A stretch of 64,000 bases of DNA from Bin80 sp026708685. Lineage in GTDB: Bacteria; Bacteroidota; Rhodothermia; Rhodothermales; Bin80. The notes below the pieces were generated by a model. The model was not told where the DNA came from. It was given only the letters and a program-made list of their open reading frames with translations, and did no database searches. Made by a program: the position numbers and the translations under genes. The stretch spans positions 682,001 through 746,000 of the forward strand of contig OZ241742.1 in assembly GCA_965200955.1 (NCBI GenBank), written 5' to 3'. Within the stretch, counting starts at the first letter, position 1. Every line of letters starts with the position of its first letter. Positions 17,610 through 27,208 of this stretch are shown here, piece after piece.

Positions 17610-18650
17610 ATGTTTGCATTACCTCGCTGGCAGATGGTAGACCGAATGCCGCAGCGATTGGAAGTCATTTACAGTATCCTTTTTTTGATTTTCTGGACGT
17701 TTGTTGGAATCTTCGGATACAAATTACTGGAAGGATGGAGCTTTATGGATGGGCTCTATATGTCATTTATCACGCTGACAACCATTGGATACACGGAGGT
17801 TGATGACTTGTCTGATGGGGGAAGGATTTTTACGATCCTCTATGCTGTTATTGGGATCGGTTCCTTCGGATTTGTTACATATCGTTGGGCTAGAATTCTT
17901 GTCGCTGGTGCCGTTATACGAAAACGGCGCCTCTTGAAGAAAATTAGAAATATGAAAGATCACTACATCATTTGTGGATATGGTCGGGTTGGAGTGGAGG
18001 TGACCAGTGCACTGCTCCGAGCACACAAACCATTGGTTGTCTTGGACAAAGACAAGGAAGTGGCCGATCATCTCAATGGGAAAGGAATTGATTCTGTCGC
18101 TGGCGATGCAGTCAATGATCAAGCCTTGCATGCGGTTGGCATCACCCATGCCAGGGGACTGATTATTTTACTTCCTGATGATGCCCAGACGGTATATGTG
18201 ACGCTCGTCGCTCGTGAAATCAATCCTGATTTATTTATTCTTGCCCGTGCCTCCGATGCGGTAAGCCGACGAAGAATCCTTCAGGCGGGTGCTTCACAGG
18301 TCATCTCTCCAGTTCAGGTGGGAGCCCAGCGAATGGCACAAGTCATTTTACGCCCTCATGTGGAGCAGTTTATGTCTCATGTCCTTCAGGCGGAAGATCT
18401 GGGACTTGGCATGGAGCAGGTGATAGTGGAAGCACAATCCGCTCTGGACGGAAAGACGTTACGAGAAGTAGATTTTCGAAATGCATGGGAGACCATCGTC
18501 ATCGCCATTATGAAGAAAGCGGGCCAGAAAATGCATTTTTATCCACAGCCTGATGATCGAATTGAACAGGGAGATACGTTAATCGTACTGGGAAGTGTAG
18601 ACAAGATTGATAAACTGACTGCGGAAGGCTGTCAACGTCAAGTCAAATAA
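17610..18650 (+). CDS. Two-helix potassium channel with RCK (TrkA-N/TrkA-C) domains
   Basis: 346 residues. Two membrane helices (about residues 18-40 and 78-100) flank the pore with TLTTIGYTEVDDL, a variant of the K+ filter TVGYGD. The RCK domain follows: HYIICGYGRVGVEVTSALL (Rossmann), VVLDKDKEV and GDAVNDQAL. A TrkA-C domain closes the protein (LREVDFRNAWETIVIAIMKK, GDTLIVLGSVDKI). It is probably a ligand-gated K+ (or monovalent cation) channel in the inner membrane; the filter TIGYTE departs from GYGD, so selectivity may be altered. It begins 12 bases after the preceding gene. Confidence 0.9.
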   Translation: MFALPRWQMVDRMPQRLEVIYSILFLIFWTFVGIFGYKLLEGWSFMDGLYMSFITLTTIGYTEVDDLSDGGRIFTILYAVIGIGSFGFVTYRWARILVAGAVIRKRRLLKKIRNMKDHYIICGYGRVGVEVTSALLRAHKPLVVLDKDKEVADHLNGKGIDSVAGDAVNDQALHAVGITHARGLIILLPDDAQTVYVTLVAREINPDLFILARASDAVSRRRILQAGASQVISPVQVGAQRMAQVILRPHVEQFMSHVLQAEDLGLGMEQVIVEAQSALDGKTLREVDFRNAWETIVIAIMKKAGQKMHFYPQPDDRIEQGDTLIVLGSVDKIDKLTAEGCQRQVK

Positions 18651-18664
18651 TCAAACAAAAAATC

Positions 18665-19645
18665 ATGCGTTTCTATCTCAACACTGTATTCAGATTGCGG
18701 ATGCATCTGCTTCATCTGCTCTGGATCTTGATGATTGTCCCAGACATCCATGCTCAGTCGGGCGGATATATTGATCAGGAAGCAGTTGCTGATTTGCTCA
18801 ATCTTCGTTTTGAGACGATTGACCATGTTCCTGAAGTGTTTTACCGGTATCATGTCATGGAAAATGACCGTGGAAATAATGCACTGGCAAGAAACGCATT
18901 TTATAGACTCATCGGCGATGGCAGTACAGATGTAGGAAATGAGCGTTCTATCCTTATCGAAATGGTGAACCGACGGATGATGCAGACCTATACGGTGGGT
19001 GACACCATTATTTATCCCACTCAATTTGAACTGGACTTTCGTGGGTACGCTCCGTTTCCAAGATACTACCCTGGTGGCAGAGACTTTGATAAACTCTTTA
19101 TCATGGATAAAACCATTCAAGCGTTTGCCGCTTACGAGTATGGTCAACTGATGCGATGGGGAATCATGAATACTGGAGATCCTGAAGCAACCCCGACCCC
19201 GAATGGTCGATTCAATTTTAACTGGCGGGAAGAGTATCGAGTCTCATCGGAAAGCCCCGAAGATGAGCCGTGGGAAATGTACTGGGTGATGAATTTTCAT
19301 GTTGCTAAAGGCATGCATGTGCATCAATATGAAATGCCAACGGGTGGTCCCATGAGTCATGGATGTGTCCGACTTGTGGATGCCGATGCACAGTGGGTCT
19401 ACGAGTGGGGAGATACTTGGACAACAACGAGTTCATCCACAGGGATTGCCTCGGTTGGGGCAAAAATACTGGAGCAGGGAACCACGGTGCTGGTGATCGG
19501 AGAAGAGCCAAACGGGAAGCCTCAGCCCTTTCATCTTGGCAGACGGTATCCTGTTCTGAAACTCGTCAACCTACCTGCCCATCCCTATGATATTCCACCT
19601 GGGACTCCTCAACAGGTTGCCTTTGATCAGCTCAGAGAGTCCTGA
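18665..19645 (+). CDS. L,D-transpeptidase (YkuD family), exported
   Basis: 326 residues. An N-terminal signal sequence (LLHLLWILMIVPDIHAQSG) suggests cleavage after AQ. The catalytic motif is GGPMSHGCVRLVDADA near residue 235, with histidine and cysteine in the YkuD HGxxR arrangement, and FHVAKGMHVHQYEMP precedes it. It should form 3-3 cross-links in peptidoglycan or attach a lipoprotein. It starts 15 bases after the channel gene and converges with lepB, stop to stop, with six bases between them and no visible terminator. Confidence 0.92.
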   Translation: MRFYLNTVFRLRMHLLHLLWILMIVPDIHAQSGGYIDQEAVADLLNLRFETIDHVPEVFYRYHVMENDRGNNALARNAFYRLIGDGSTDVGNERSILIEMVNRRMMQTYTVGDTIIYPTQFELDFRGYAPFPRYYPGGRDFDKLFIMDKTIQAFAAYEYGQLMRWGIMNTGDPEATPTPNGRFNFNWREEYRVSSESPEDEPWEMYWVMNFHVAKGMHVHQYEMPTGGPMSHGCVRLVDADAQWVYEWGDTWTTTSSSTGIASVGAKILEQGTTVLVIGEEPNGKPQPFHLGRRYPVLKLVNLPAHPYDIPPGTPQQVAFDQLRES

Positions 19646-19651
19646 TCGCAT

Positions 19652-20800
19652 TCACTGGATCGCACGAAACATTCTGTTTCCACGGATCTGACCCAGTAGA
19701 AAAGGTCTGCCTTGACTATTCCAGGAGAAATAGACCGCGACTGCCCGCCCGACGACATGATCCATGGGGACGAATCCCCAAAATCGGCTATCCTCAGAAT
19801 TGTCTCGGTTGTCTCCCATAACAAAGTAATAATCCTGTTGAAAGGTATAGCTACTGGCGACCTGGTCATTGATGATAATGGTTTCTCCATCCATTGAGGC
19901 AGTCTGTTGCTCATATTTCGTAATAACCGGTCGATAGATGTCCCAGTTCTCTGGGGTGAGATGGATGGTCTGTCCGATGGCAGGGATCACCATCGGTGCA
20001 AAATTATCGGTAGAATTATCGGTATTGCCTGGGTAGAGTGAAAACCCCTGGTTCATGCTTGGCCCTCGAACGACGGGGCGAACGGTTGTCACGTATTCCC
20101 ACTCAGCAATGGCGGCAGCGGCAGAGTCCGTAGCCACGATCCGCTCAATGGCAGGGTTCATCGTGGGAAAGGACTCAGAGACTCCCAGCTCCTCCAGACG
20201 GTTGCTTGGAAGTCGTATTCTCGGGTCCTCTTTGTAGACAAACCACAACTGCTGCATGGTGTCTTTTAAGGGAGCATTGGTATCCTTGAAAAACAGGGTG
20301 TCGCTGTTGACATGAACGACCTTATCAACGATGGAGAGGGTATCGCCCGGCATCCCAATGATTCGCTTGATATAGTAGGTTTTCCGATCAATGGGTTTCC
20401 CTTCATCAGCGGGCCAGTTAAAGACGATGGTGTCAAATCGTTTGGGATCGGTAAATCCAGGACCACGTGTCCATGGAAGGGCTAGGTTCGGCAGATAGAT
20501 CTGTGTAAAAGGAATGCCCAGCGTCATGGGAGATCGCATGCCATAATGGATCTTTGAGACAACGATATAATCGCCAACGAGAAGGCTCTTTTCCATAGAG
20601 GGCGTAGGAATCCTGAACAGGTCAAAAAAGACCGTTCGGAGGATGACCATAAAAAGGATGGCAAAGAAAATGGCATCAAACCATTCTCGAAGGGGGCCCT
20701 TTTTCTTCTCTTTTTTGGAGGAATCAGAACTCTGGTTATCCTGCACAGCGTTTGAGGCAGGACGTTCGAGCCGTTTTGAATGTTTGAATGGTTTAGGCAT
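19652..20800 (-). CDS. lepB: Signal peptidase I
   Basis: 382 residues. A charged N-terminus is followed by one membrane helix (WFDAIFFAILFMVILRTVFF, about residues 40-60). Box B is RIPTPSMEKSLLVGDYI with the catalytic serine, box D is YYIKRIIGMPGDTLS with the general-base lysine, and box E is VMGDNRDNSEDSRFWGFVP. A large insertion between D and E makes it longer than the E. coli enzyme, as is common in Bacteroidota-like bacteria. It cleaves signal peptides on the outer face of the inner membrane. It is the last gene of lepA-unknown-lepB. Confidence 0.97.
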   Translation of the reverse strand: MPKPFKHSKRLERPASNAVQDNQSSDSSKKEKKKGPLREWFDAIFFAILFMVILRTVFFDLFRIPTPSMEKSLLVGDYIVVSKIHYGMRSPMTLGIPFTQIYLPNLALPWTRGPGFTDPKRFDTIVFNWPADEGKPIDRKTYYIKRIIGMPGDTLSIVDKVVHVNSDTLFFKDTNAPLKDTMQQLWFVYKEDPRIRLPSNRLEELGVSESFPTMNPAIERIVATDSAAAAIAEWEYVTTVRPVVRGPSMNQGFSLYPGNTDNSTDNFAPMVIPAIGQTIHLTPENWDIYRPVITKYEQQTASMDGETIIINDQVASSYTFQQDYYFVMGDNRDNSEDSRFWGFVPMDHVVGRAVAVYFSWNSQGRPFLLGQIRGNRMFRAIQ

Positions 20801-20813
20801 CTATGGTTAAGGT

Positions 20814-21620
20814 TTATTCTTCAAGGTTACTGAGAACCGGTCGCCCAAGCCGAAAATCAGGTTGACTCACGGGATCCGTAAAATAGCTGGTGCCGTCGTA
20901 TCCAGTGCGGTACCATTGCTCTGAAACCTGATTGTAATAGTAATCCACATAAGCGGCTGGCATAGTGTGAAGGATGGCATTTCTGAGCAGGGATTGTCTC
21001 ATGGCAAACATGCTGGCTCGGAATTGATGATCCGTTGCAAGAATGACTCCACGGTCAAAGGGACCAAAGACATCCATCACGATGACCGGAATGGATTCAT
21101 TCACGACGAGCCAATACTCAAATTGGCCATTGCCATCGCCAGGGGTAGGATCTCCCTGGATCTTCTCAATAGCGGTATGGGTCGGAGCACCAAAATACGC
21201 CTCCAGATGTCCACGCAGGACGGGAGTTGACATTGTATCGATAGGTGTGAAAAAATTGCTTCCCAAGTACGCCCATTGAATATTTTGGAATTGGGATATC
21301 CACTCGGAGCGATCATCTGCCGATGTTAACGACCATGAATGAATCATTCCATTAAAATCCTCAGGGTTCAGTTCTGAATCATCAAGTCCCAATCCTTTTC
21401 TGCCCAGTGTGATCAGTGTATCACTAAGAACAGGCAACAGAGATGGTTCCAGCGGTCGTATGAACTCCCCATGCTGACCAATATACGCTTGATAGGACAA
21501 TTGGAATCGGGCATGGGCATAGAGCACTCCAAGTTCATTCCAGGCGATCCGTTTCGTTTGAGCATAAGCCATCGGGGTACAGAAGAAAAGAGTTAATCCA
21601 ATAAGCACAATGTAAGGCAT
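20814..21620 (-). CDS. Exported protein of unknown function between lepA and lepB
   Basis: About 268 residues from ATG 21620, which gives a good signal peptide (MPYIVLIGLTLFFCTPMAYAQ). An upstream in-frame start at 21683 would overlap lepA and hide the signal sequence. The mature part is rich in aromatic residues (YLVVNESIPVIVMDVFGPFD, AYVDYYYNQVSEQWYRTGYDG) and has no cysteines in pairs or metal motif that I recognise. It is probably periplasmic or outer-membrane associated. Its tight placement (10 bases after lepA, 13 before lepB) suggests co-transcription. Family unknown to me. Confidence 0.8.
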   Translation of the reverse strand: MPYIVLIGLTLFFCTPMAYAQTKRIAWNELGVLYAHARFQLSYQAYIGQHGEFIRPLEPSLLPVLSDTLITLGRKGLGLDDSELNPEDFNGMIHSWSLTSADDRSEWISQFQNIQWAYLGSNFFTPIDTMSTPVLRGHLEAYFGAPTHTAIEKIQGDPTPGDGNGQFEYWLVVNESIPVIVMDVFGPFDRGVILATDHQFRASMFAMRQSLLRNAILHTMPAAYVDYYYNQVSEQWYRTGYDGTSYFTDPVSQPDFRLGRPVLSNLEE

Positions 21621-21630
21621 TCGTAGATCA

Positions 21631-23436
21631 TTAGGTCTCCATTGAGAGAACAGCAAGGAATGCTTCCTGAGGAACCTCAACACTTCCTACATGCTTCATT
21701 CGTTTTTTCCCTTCTTTCTGTTTCTCCAGAAGTTTTCGCTTACGCGTGATGTCCCCACCATAGCATTTAGCGGTGACATCTTTGCGTACTGCTTTGACGG
21801 TCGTACGAGCAATGACCCGACTGCCGATGGCGGCTTGAATCGCTACCTCAAACATTTGTCTTGGAATCAAATCTTTTAATTTGACGGTCAGTTTTCGCCC
21901 CATTTCGTAGGCTTTGCTCCGATGGACAATCGCACTTAGGGCATCCACGGGGCTTCCGTTAATCAGCATATCAAGTTTCACAAGATCACTCCTGTGGTAT
22001 CCAGAAAAATCATAATCAAAGGAAGCATAGCCTCGGGAGATACTCTTGAGTTTATCATAGAAATCAAAAACGATTTCCGCGAGGGGGAGATGGTATTCCA
22101 AGGTCACACGTTCTGTACCTAAATACGTCTGATTGCTAAATTCGCCTCGCCGGTCCGTACACAGATTCATGATGTTTCCGATATATTCGGCAGGAGCGAT
22201 GATTTCTGCTTTTACAAACGGTTCCTTGATGTGATCAAGTTTTCCAGTTGAAGGCACTTTATTGGGGTTTTCGATAATTTCAACATCTCCATCGGTATGG
22301 GTAATTTCATATTTCACATTCGGAAGTGTTGTAATGATATCGAGATTGAACTCCCGGTCAAGGCGCTCCTGAACGATTTCCATATGAAGAAGTCCCAGAA
22401 AGCCGACTCGAAATCCAAAGCCAAGGGCAGCTGAGGTTTCGGGTTCATATTCAATGGCAGAATCATTGAGTTGTAGGCGTTCCAGCGATGCTCTCAAATC
22501 TTCAAAGTCTTCTGTACTTGAAGGATACACACCAGAAAAGACCATCGGTTTGACTTCCAGAAATCCCTCAATGGGGGAGATGGCAGGATTTTTTACATGC
22601 GTGATAGTGTCGCCGACGCGTGTGTCTCTAACATCTTTGATGGATCCAATCACATATCCTACATCGCCAGCTGTTAACTCTTCGGTGGGTTGCATCCCGA
22701 GTCTGAGTACGCCAATTTCTTCGGCCAGATAGTCACACTTTGTAGACATAAACCGAATAGACTCCCTTTTTCGGAGCGTTCCCTGGAAAATCCGAATATA
22801 GGCGATTGCACCTCGGTATTGGTTAAAGATGGAATCAAAAATGAGTGCTTTGAGTGGTCCATCTGAATCTACCTGAGGAGCAGGTACCCGCTCAATGACC
22901 GACTCTAAGAGTTCTGTAACACCCTCACCCGTCTTTGCACTGATGGAGAGGACATCCTCTGCGGGTTCTCCGATCAGGCTTTCAATGGACATGGCAATAC
23001 TATCGGGGCGTGCTCCCGGCAAATCTACTTTGTTGAGAACGGGTATGATCTCAAGGTCATGATCTAGGGCTAGATACAAATTGCTAATGGTCTGTGCTTC
23101 AATTCCTTGTGCTGCATCTACAACGAGGATGGCCCCTTCGCATGCCTTGAGAGCACGTGAGACTTCATAAGTAAAATCAACATGGCCGGGGGTATCAATG
23201 AGATTGAGGGTGTAGGTATGTCCATCCTCGGCCTGATATGCCATTTGGATGGCGTGGCTTTTGATGGTGATTCCCCGCTCACGTTCCAAATCCATGGAAT
23301 CCAGCACCTGATCCTGCATATCACGCTTTTCAACCGTTTTTGTAATTTCAAGGAAGCGGTCAGCTAGAGTGCTTTTGCCGTGATCAATATGCGCAATGAT
23401 GCAGAAATTGCGGATACGACTGAGATGTGAAGTCAT
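21631..23436 (-). CDS. lepA: Elongation factor 4 (ribosomal back-translocase)
   Basis: About 601 residues. G1 is AHIDHGKSTLADRF, G2 lies in RERGITIKS, G3 is DTPGHVDF and G4 is NKVDLPGA. Domains II and III follow, then the LepA-specific C-terminal domain with CYGGDITRKRKLLEKQKEGKKRMK, which reaches the peptidyl-transferase centre. It is a ribosome-bound GTPase that remodels stalled or mis-translocated ribosomes. ATG 23436 gives MTSHLSRIRNFCIIAHIDHGK, the family start; the upstream TTG-type start adds five unconserved residues. It begins the lepA-unknown-lepB operon, the classic lepA-lepB pairing with one gene inserted. Confidence 0.97.
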   Translation of the reverse strand: MTSHLSRIRNFCIIAHIDHGKSTLADRFLEITKTVEKRDMQDQVLDSMDLERERGITIKSHAIQMAYQAEDGHTYTLNLIDTPGHVDFTYEVSRALKACEGAILVVDAAQGIEAQTISNLYLALDHDLEIIPVLNKVDLPGARPDSIAMSIESLIGEPAEDVLSISAKTGEGVTELLESVIERVPAPQVDSDGPLKALIFDSIFNQYRGAIAYIRIFQGTLRKRESIRFMSTKCDYLAEEIGVLRLGMQPTEELTAGDVGYVIGSIKDVRDTRVGDTITHVKNPAISPIEGFLEVKPMVFSGVYPSSTEDFEDLRASLERLQLNDSAIEYEPETSAALGFGFRVGFLGLLHMEIVQERLDREFNLDIITTLPNVKYEITHTDGDVEIIENPNKVPSTGKLDHIKEPFVKAEIIAPAEYIGNIMNLCTDRRGEFSNQTYLGTERVTLEYHLPLAEIVFDFYDKLKSISRGYASFDYDFSGYHRSDLVKLDMLINGSPVDALSAIVHRSKAYEMGRKLTVKLKDLIPRQMFEVAIQAAIGSRVIARTTVKAVRKDVTAKCYGGDITRKRKLLEKQKEGKKRMKHVGSVEVPQEAFLAVLSMET

Positions 23437-23551
23437 GCAGTCAATCTGCAAATTGATGACTCCACCTTAGAGGGTAGAGAGTACGTAGAGTCGGGTATCA
23501 ACACTTTTAATGATTCACTTATGCTGTCAGAGTTACTGCAATAGCCGTGAG

Positions 23552-23635
23552 TGCCCTGAAGAGGACTCGAACCTCCACGCCCGTATGGGCACAGCATCCT
23601 GAATGCTGCGCGTCTACCAGTTCCGCCATCAGGGC
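23552..23635 (-). tRNA. tRNA-Leu (CAG)
   Basis: 84 nt on the minus strand. The acceptor stem GCCCUGA pairs with UCAGGGC, discriminator A. The loop holds UUCAGGA with anticodon CAG. A long variable arm (class II) fits leucine, and the T loop GGTTCGAGTCC is intact. CCA is not encoded. It is intact, with no intron. Confidence 0.95.
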
Positions 23636-23729
23636 TATTATAGTATGGTACGATTTTAAGAAAAAAAGTTCATGTAAGATCTGTTTACGTATCGGAACAA
23701 GGTCATGTGTACACAGTTTCACTATTGAT

Positions 23730-23801
23730 TCCTCGGTAGCTCAATGGTAGAGCATGCGGCTGTTAACCGCAGGGTTGTAGGTTCGAGTCCTACCCGGGGA
23801 G
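23730..23801 (+). tRNA. tRNA-Asn (GUU)
   Basis: 72 nt. The acceptor stem UCCUCGG pairs with CCGGGGA (one U:G), discriminator G. The anticodon arm UGCGG-CUGUUAA-CCGCA gives GUU. The D arm AGCTCAATGGTAGAGC and T arm GTAGGTTCGAGTCCTAC are standard. CCA is not encoded. It diverges from tRNA-Leu, 94 bases away. Confidence 0.96.
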
Positions 23802-24112
23802 CTCCTCCACAGTGCTACATGGTTGAATGCTGAGCCATTCAATCGTCTGAGCGTTGGAGTTTCGTGTTTACGAATCCAGAGTGTGATGCGGATTTTTCTC
23901 GTGGACAGGTGATGAGGTGTCACACTCTTCAACAAGAACCATACTAAAGATCCGTTTTCCTTACTCTGATCTCATGTGAAACTTTGCTCATGAGCCTTCC
24001 CATCATTGAATGCTCACTTTTTGATCATCATGCGACGACCACTATGAAACATTTTTTTGAATCAATATGAAAAAGACATCTTGAATAATCACTGTAGTGT
24101 CTCCTGATAACC
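23802..24112. other. Intergenic region, nothing recognised
   Basis: About 310 bases between tRNA-Asn and the AlbA_2-type gene. Short frames here are shadows. No poly-T terminator is obvious. tRNA 3' regions are common integration sites, but I found no duplicated tRNA end. Confidence 0.35.
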
Positions 24113-25636
24113 ATGACGACAGATAACATCAAAGAAATCATTGCACAGGGTGAAGGCAACTCAGTTGAGTTTAAACGCTCTTTCACCTCTGATCTTGGGC
24201 GAGAAATGTGTGCATTCGCCAATTCGTCTGGCGGGAAAATTCTTTTAGGTGTTTCCGACAGTGGAGAGATTGTTGGCATTTCTGACACCAACCGAATCAG
24301 GTCACAAATTCAAAGTATTGCTCGCTCGGTAGAACCACCAGTAGGCATTGAGATTGAGTGTATAGATTCAATCATGTGCATCAGTGTTCCTTCTCAGACA
24401 AAAAAACCTTATTCGTTTCGTGGGAAATTCTATGTTCGTGAGGGTGCCAATTCGCAGAGGTTGTCCAGAGATGAACTCGGTGAGTTTTATTTCAGAGAGG
24501 GAATACTTCATTTTGATGCAGCTATCTGCCAACGTTTTGATCTTGATCTTGATTTAGATCAGGATCAATGGAGCATGTTTAAGAATCGGGCAAAAATCCC
24601 TTCTTATATGAAGCCTTTAATCGCGTTACGCAATCTAAACCTGATCAACAGGAATTCAGAAGTAACGAACGCTTGTGCTTGGTTATTAGCCAAAAATATC
24701 CGAGATGTCAATATCAGTGCACATATTTCGTGTGCATTATTCATGGGAACCAGTAAAACTAAAATTCTTGATCGACGCGATTTTGATAGTGATATCTATA
24801 CCATGATTGATGAAGCCGTGAATTGGGTTCTATCCAAGATTAATGTAGAGTATATCATAAATGATGTCAGACGAGAGGAGCGACCCGAACTGCCTATTTC
24901 TGCCATTAGGGAGGCTGTCATTAACGCTGTCGTTCACCGCAACTATCGCTCATCTGCCAATATTCATGTCTATTTGTTTTCCGATCGCTTGGAGATCAGG
25001 AGTCCAGGAGGATTACCCTTTGACATGCCTGAATCCGACTTAGGGACAGGGAGTGTTCCCCGCAATCCCCTGCTTTTTTCAGTTCTGCACCGAATGGAAG
25101 TAGTAGAGCATATAGGATCAGGTATTCGTCGTATTCGTGATCAATGCAGAGAGTACAAGGTTGTTGAACCTTTCTTTACCATTAATGAGCATTTCTTTAC
25201 GGTCACGTTTTCTCGATCCGGTTCTTTAAAGAACACTGAGAAATTTCTCACCCATCACAATCAATCGTTGTCTCTTGAAACCCAATCACACCCATCTCTG
25301 GACACAGAGAGGACTAAGTTAGACACAGAGAGGACTAAGTTAGACACAGAGAGGACTAAGTTAGACACAGAGAGGACTAAGTTAGACACAGAGAGGACTA
25401 AGTTAGACCTAACCGGAGATCAGATAGAAACTATTCAAGGATGTGAACATGAAAAGACGGCGTTTGAGTTGATGGAAGCGGCTGGAAGAACCAACCGGAG
25501 TAAATTTCGGGAATCGGTTCTCAAACCACTCGTTCATGCTGAACTCATTGAAATGACAGTCCCCGACAAGCCACGCAGTAGGAATCAGAAATATCGATTA
25601 ACACCAAAGGGTAGAGATCTTCTCGATCATTTGTAG
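24113..25636 (+). CDS. AlbA_2/Schlafen-type ATP-binding protein with a tandem-repeat linker
   Basis: 507 residues. The N-terminal AlbA_2 (Schlafen-like, divergent AAA_4) domain opens with GEGNSVEFKRSF and FANSSGGKILLGVSDSGEIVG. A GHKL-like C-terminal ATPase region has EAVINAVVHRNYRS, LEIRSPGGLP and EHIGSGIRRIRDQC. Residues about 397-431 are five exact copies of LDTERTK, followed by a winged-helix-like end (RSKFRESVLKPLVHAELIEMTVPDKPRS, YRLTPKGRDLL). Such proteins are usually called transcriptional regulators or RNA-binding proteins; some act in phage defence. The gene stands alone with its own flanks. The exact role cannot be read. Confidence 0.85.
   Translation: MTTDNIKEIIAQGEGNSVEFKRSFTSDLGREMCAFANSSGGKILLGVSDSGEIVGISDTNRIRSQIQSIARSVEPPVGIEIECIDSIMCISVPSQTKKPYSFRGKFYVREGANSQRLSRDELGEFYFREGILHFDAAICQRFDLDLDLDQDQWSMFKNRAKIPSYMKPLIALRNLNLINRNSEVTNACAWLLAKNIRDVNISAHISCALFMGTSKTKILDRRDFDSDIYTMIDEAVNWVLSKINVEYIINDVRREERPELPISAIREAVINAVVHRNYRSSANIHVYLFSDRLEIRSPGGLPFDMPESDLGTGSVPRNPLLFSVLHRMEVVEHIGSGIRRIRDQCREYKVVEPFFTINEHFFTVTFSRSGSLKNTEKFLTHHNQSLSLETQSHPSLDTERTKLDTERTKLDTERTKLDTERTKLDTERTKLDLTGDQIETIQGCEHEKTAFELMEAAGRTNRSKFRESVLKPLVHAELIEMTVPDKPRSRNQKYRLTPKGRDLLDHL
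25301..25405 (+). repeat. Five perfect 21-bp direct repeats within a gene
   Basis: Five adjacent identical 21-base units, each encoding the heptapeptide DTERTKL; a partly matching GAC marks the end. The unit is a multiple of three, so copy changes keep the frame. Identity at every base, including third positions, points to recent slippage expansion. Confidence 0.97.
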
Positions 25637-25852
25637 TAGATTGAAGGAATGAGAAAAGATTTGTCAGAGTTTTATTTCCTAAATTAGGATGATTTGTTTA
25701 CCAGTTCATCTATTTGAAATTTCCAATATTCTATTCCAATGAGAAAGATAGAGGTTAGTAATATTCGCATTCAATCACGGGCATTGCCCGAAAATGCTGA
25801 TGATAGGTGCATATTTGGGTTTGGTGTGGATGCTTCTTAGAAACAAAGCCAT

Positions 25853-27202
25853 ATGATTCCGATACTTCTACTATTATTAGGTATAGTGATTGTCGTAGGC
25901 ATGATAGTGGGCCTGCGAATCAATGCCTTTGTCGCACTGATCACCGCGGCCATTGTGATTAGCATTCTTTCACCGGGTGAATGGTCAATAAAGATTGCAC
26001 GGGTGGCAACATCGTTTGGACAAACTGCGGGAAGCATTGGAATTGTGATCGCTATGGCTGCAGTGATTGGGGTCACGATGATGAGCAGTGGTGCAGCTGA
26101 TCGAGTGGTTCAGGCCTTTATTCGTTTCTTGGGTCAGGAGCGCGGAAGTCCAGCACTGGCTGGAAGTGGCTTTGTTCTTTCGATCCCCGTATTCTTTGAT
26201 ACGGTTTTTTACCTGCTGATTCCTCTCGCCCGTTCCATGTTTACCCAAACAGGACGAGATTATCTCAAGTATGTCATTGCTATTGCGGCAGGTGCAGCTG
26301 CCACGCATGCACTTGTCCCCCCAACTCCAGGCCCCTTAGTCATTGCGGAGAATCTAAGCATTGACCTTGGAACCATGATTCTCATTGGAGCACTCGTTGC
26401 AGTACCTGCGACAATTCTGGGAGTGCTCTATGCGGGTTGGTTGAATAAAAAAATGCCAGTTCCGATGCGTGATGTGCCGGGTGTTGAAATCAACCCAACC
26501 CAACTAAGTTCTCTGCCCTGCTTAGGTGTTTCCGTGCTTCCCATCGTACTTCCCATTGTTCTGATTGCCGGGAAAACAATTTTTCTTCCAATCATAGGGA
26601 GTGATTCTGTATTGTCACGATGGATTTATGTGCTGGGTGATGCAAATATGGCATTGCTACTGGCAGCCATTGCGTCTACATCCGTGTATATCTATATGCG
26701 CCGCCCTTCCCGTGAAGATCTCAGTTCAATCATTGAGCAGTCGCTGATGAGCGGCGGCCTGATCATCCTGATTACCGCTGCAGGAGGAACCTTTGGAGCC
26801 ATGCTCAAGGAAGCACAAATCGGTCCTGCAATCAGTAATTTATTTGCGGGAAGCTCTGGTGCATCTGGAATGGGAATGTTGATCCTGGGATTTGGGATTG
26901 CCAGTCTACTTAAATTTGCCCAAGGATCATCTACCGTTGCAATGATCACAGCATCCGCGATGCTTGCTGCAATGGTATCCCCTGAACACCTTAGCTTCAA
27001 TATTGTCTACCTAGGCACCGCCATCGGTGGAGGATCATTGGTTGGGTCATGGATGAACGATAGCGGTTTTTGGATCTACTCAAAAATGAGTGGACTCACT
27101 GAAGTTGAAACGCTCAAATCCTGGTCTGTATTACTGATCATCCTAGGTACGACAGCAGGGGTAATTTCGATTCTTTTATCTCTGCTACTTCCTCTTGTCT
27201 AA
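25853..27202 (+). CDS. GntP-family permease (gluconate or related acid:H+ symporter)
   Basis: 449 residues, almost entirely membrane segments (about 12). ATHALVPPTPGPLVIAENL near residue 150 is the GntP signature, and SLLKFAQGSSTVAMITASAM and GGGSLVGSWMNDSGFWIYSKMSGL are conserved later helices. It takes up gluconate or a related sugar acid with protons. It lies six bases before ilvD; in sugar-acid gene clusters IlvD/Edd-type dehydratases often accompany GntP, which raises the question whether the neighbouring dehydratase acts on a sugar acid. Confidence 0.92.
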   Translation: MIPILLLLLGIVIVVGMIVGLRINAFVALITAAIVISILSPGEWSIKIARVATSFGQTAGSIGIVIAMAAVIGVTMMSSGAADRVVQAFIRFLGQERGSPALAGSGFVLSIPVFFDTVFYLLIPLARSMFTQTGRDYLKYVIAIAAGAAATHALVPPTPGPLVIAENLSIDLGTMILIGALVAVPATILGVLYAGWLNKKMPVPMRDVPGVEINPTQLSSLPCLGVSVLPIVLPIVLIAGKTIFLPIIGSDSVLSRWIYVLGDANMALLLAAIASTSVYIYMRRPSREDLSSIIEQSLMSGGLIILITAAGGTFGAMLKEAQIGPAISNLFAGSSGASGMGMLILGFGIASLLKFAQGSSTVAMITASAMLAAMVSPEHLSFNIVYLGTAIGGGSLVGSWMNDSGFWIYSKMSGLTEVETLKSWSVLLIILGTTAGVISILLSLLLPLV

Positions 27203-27208
27203 GTTCAC

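Noticed and set aside
25301..25405. CRISPR-like array
   Set aside because: The units are directly adjacent with no spacers and lie in frame inside a gene.
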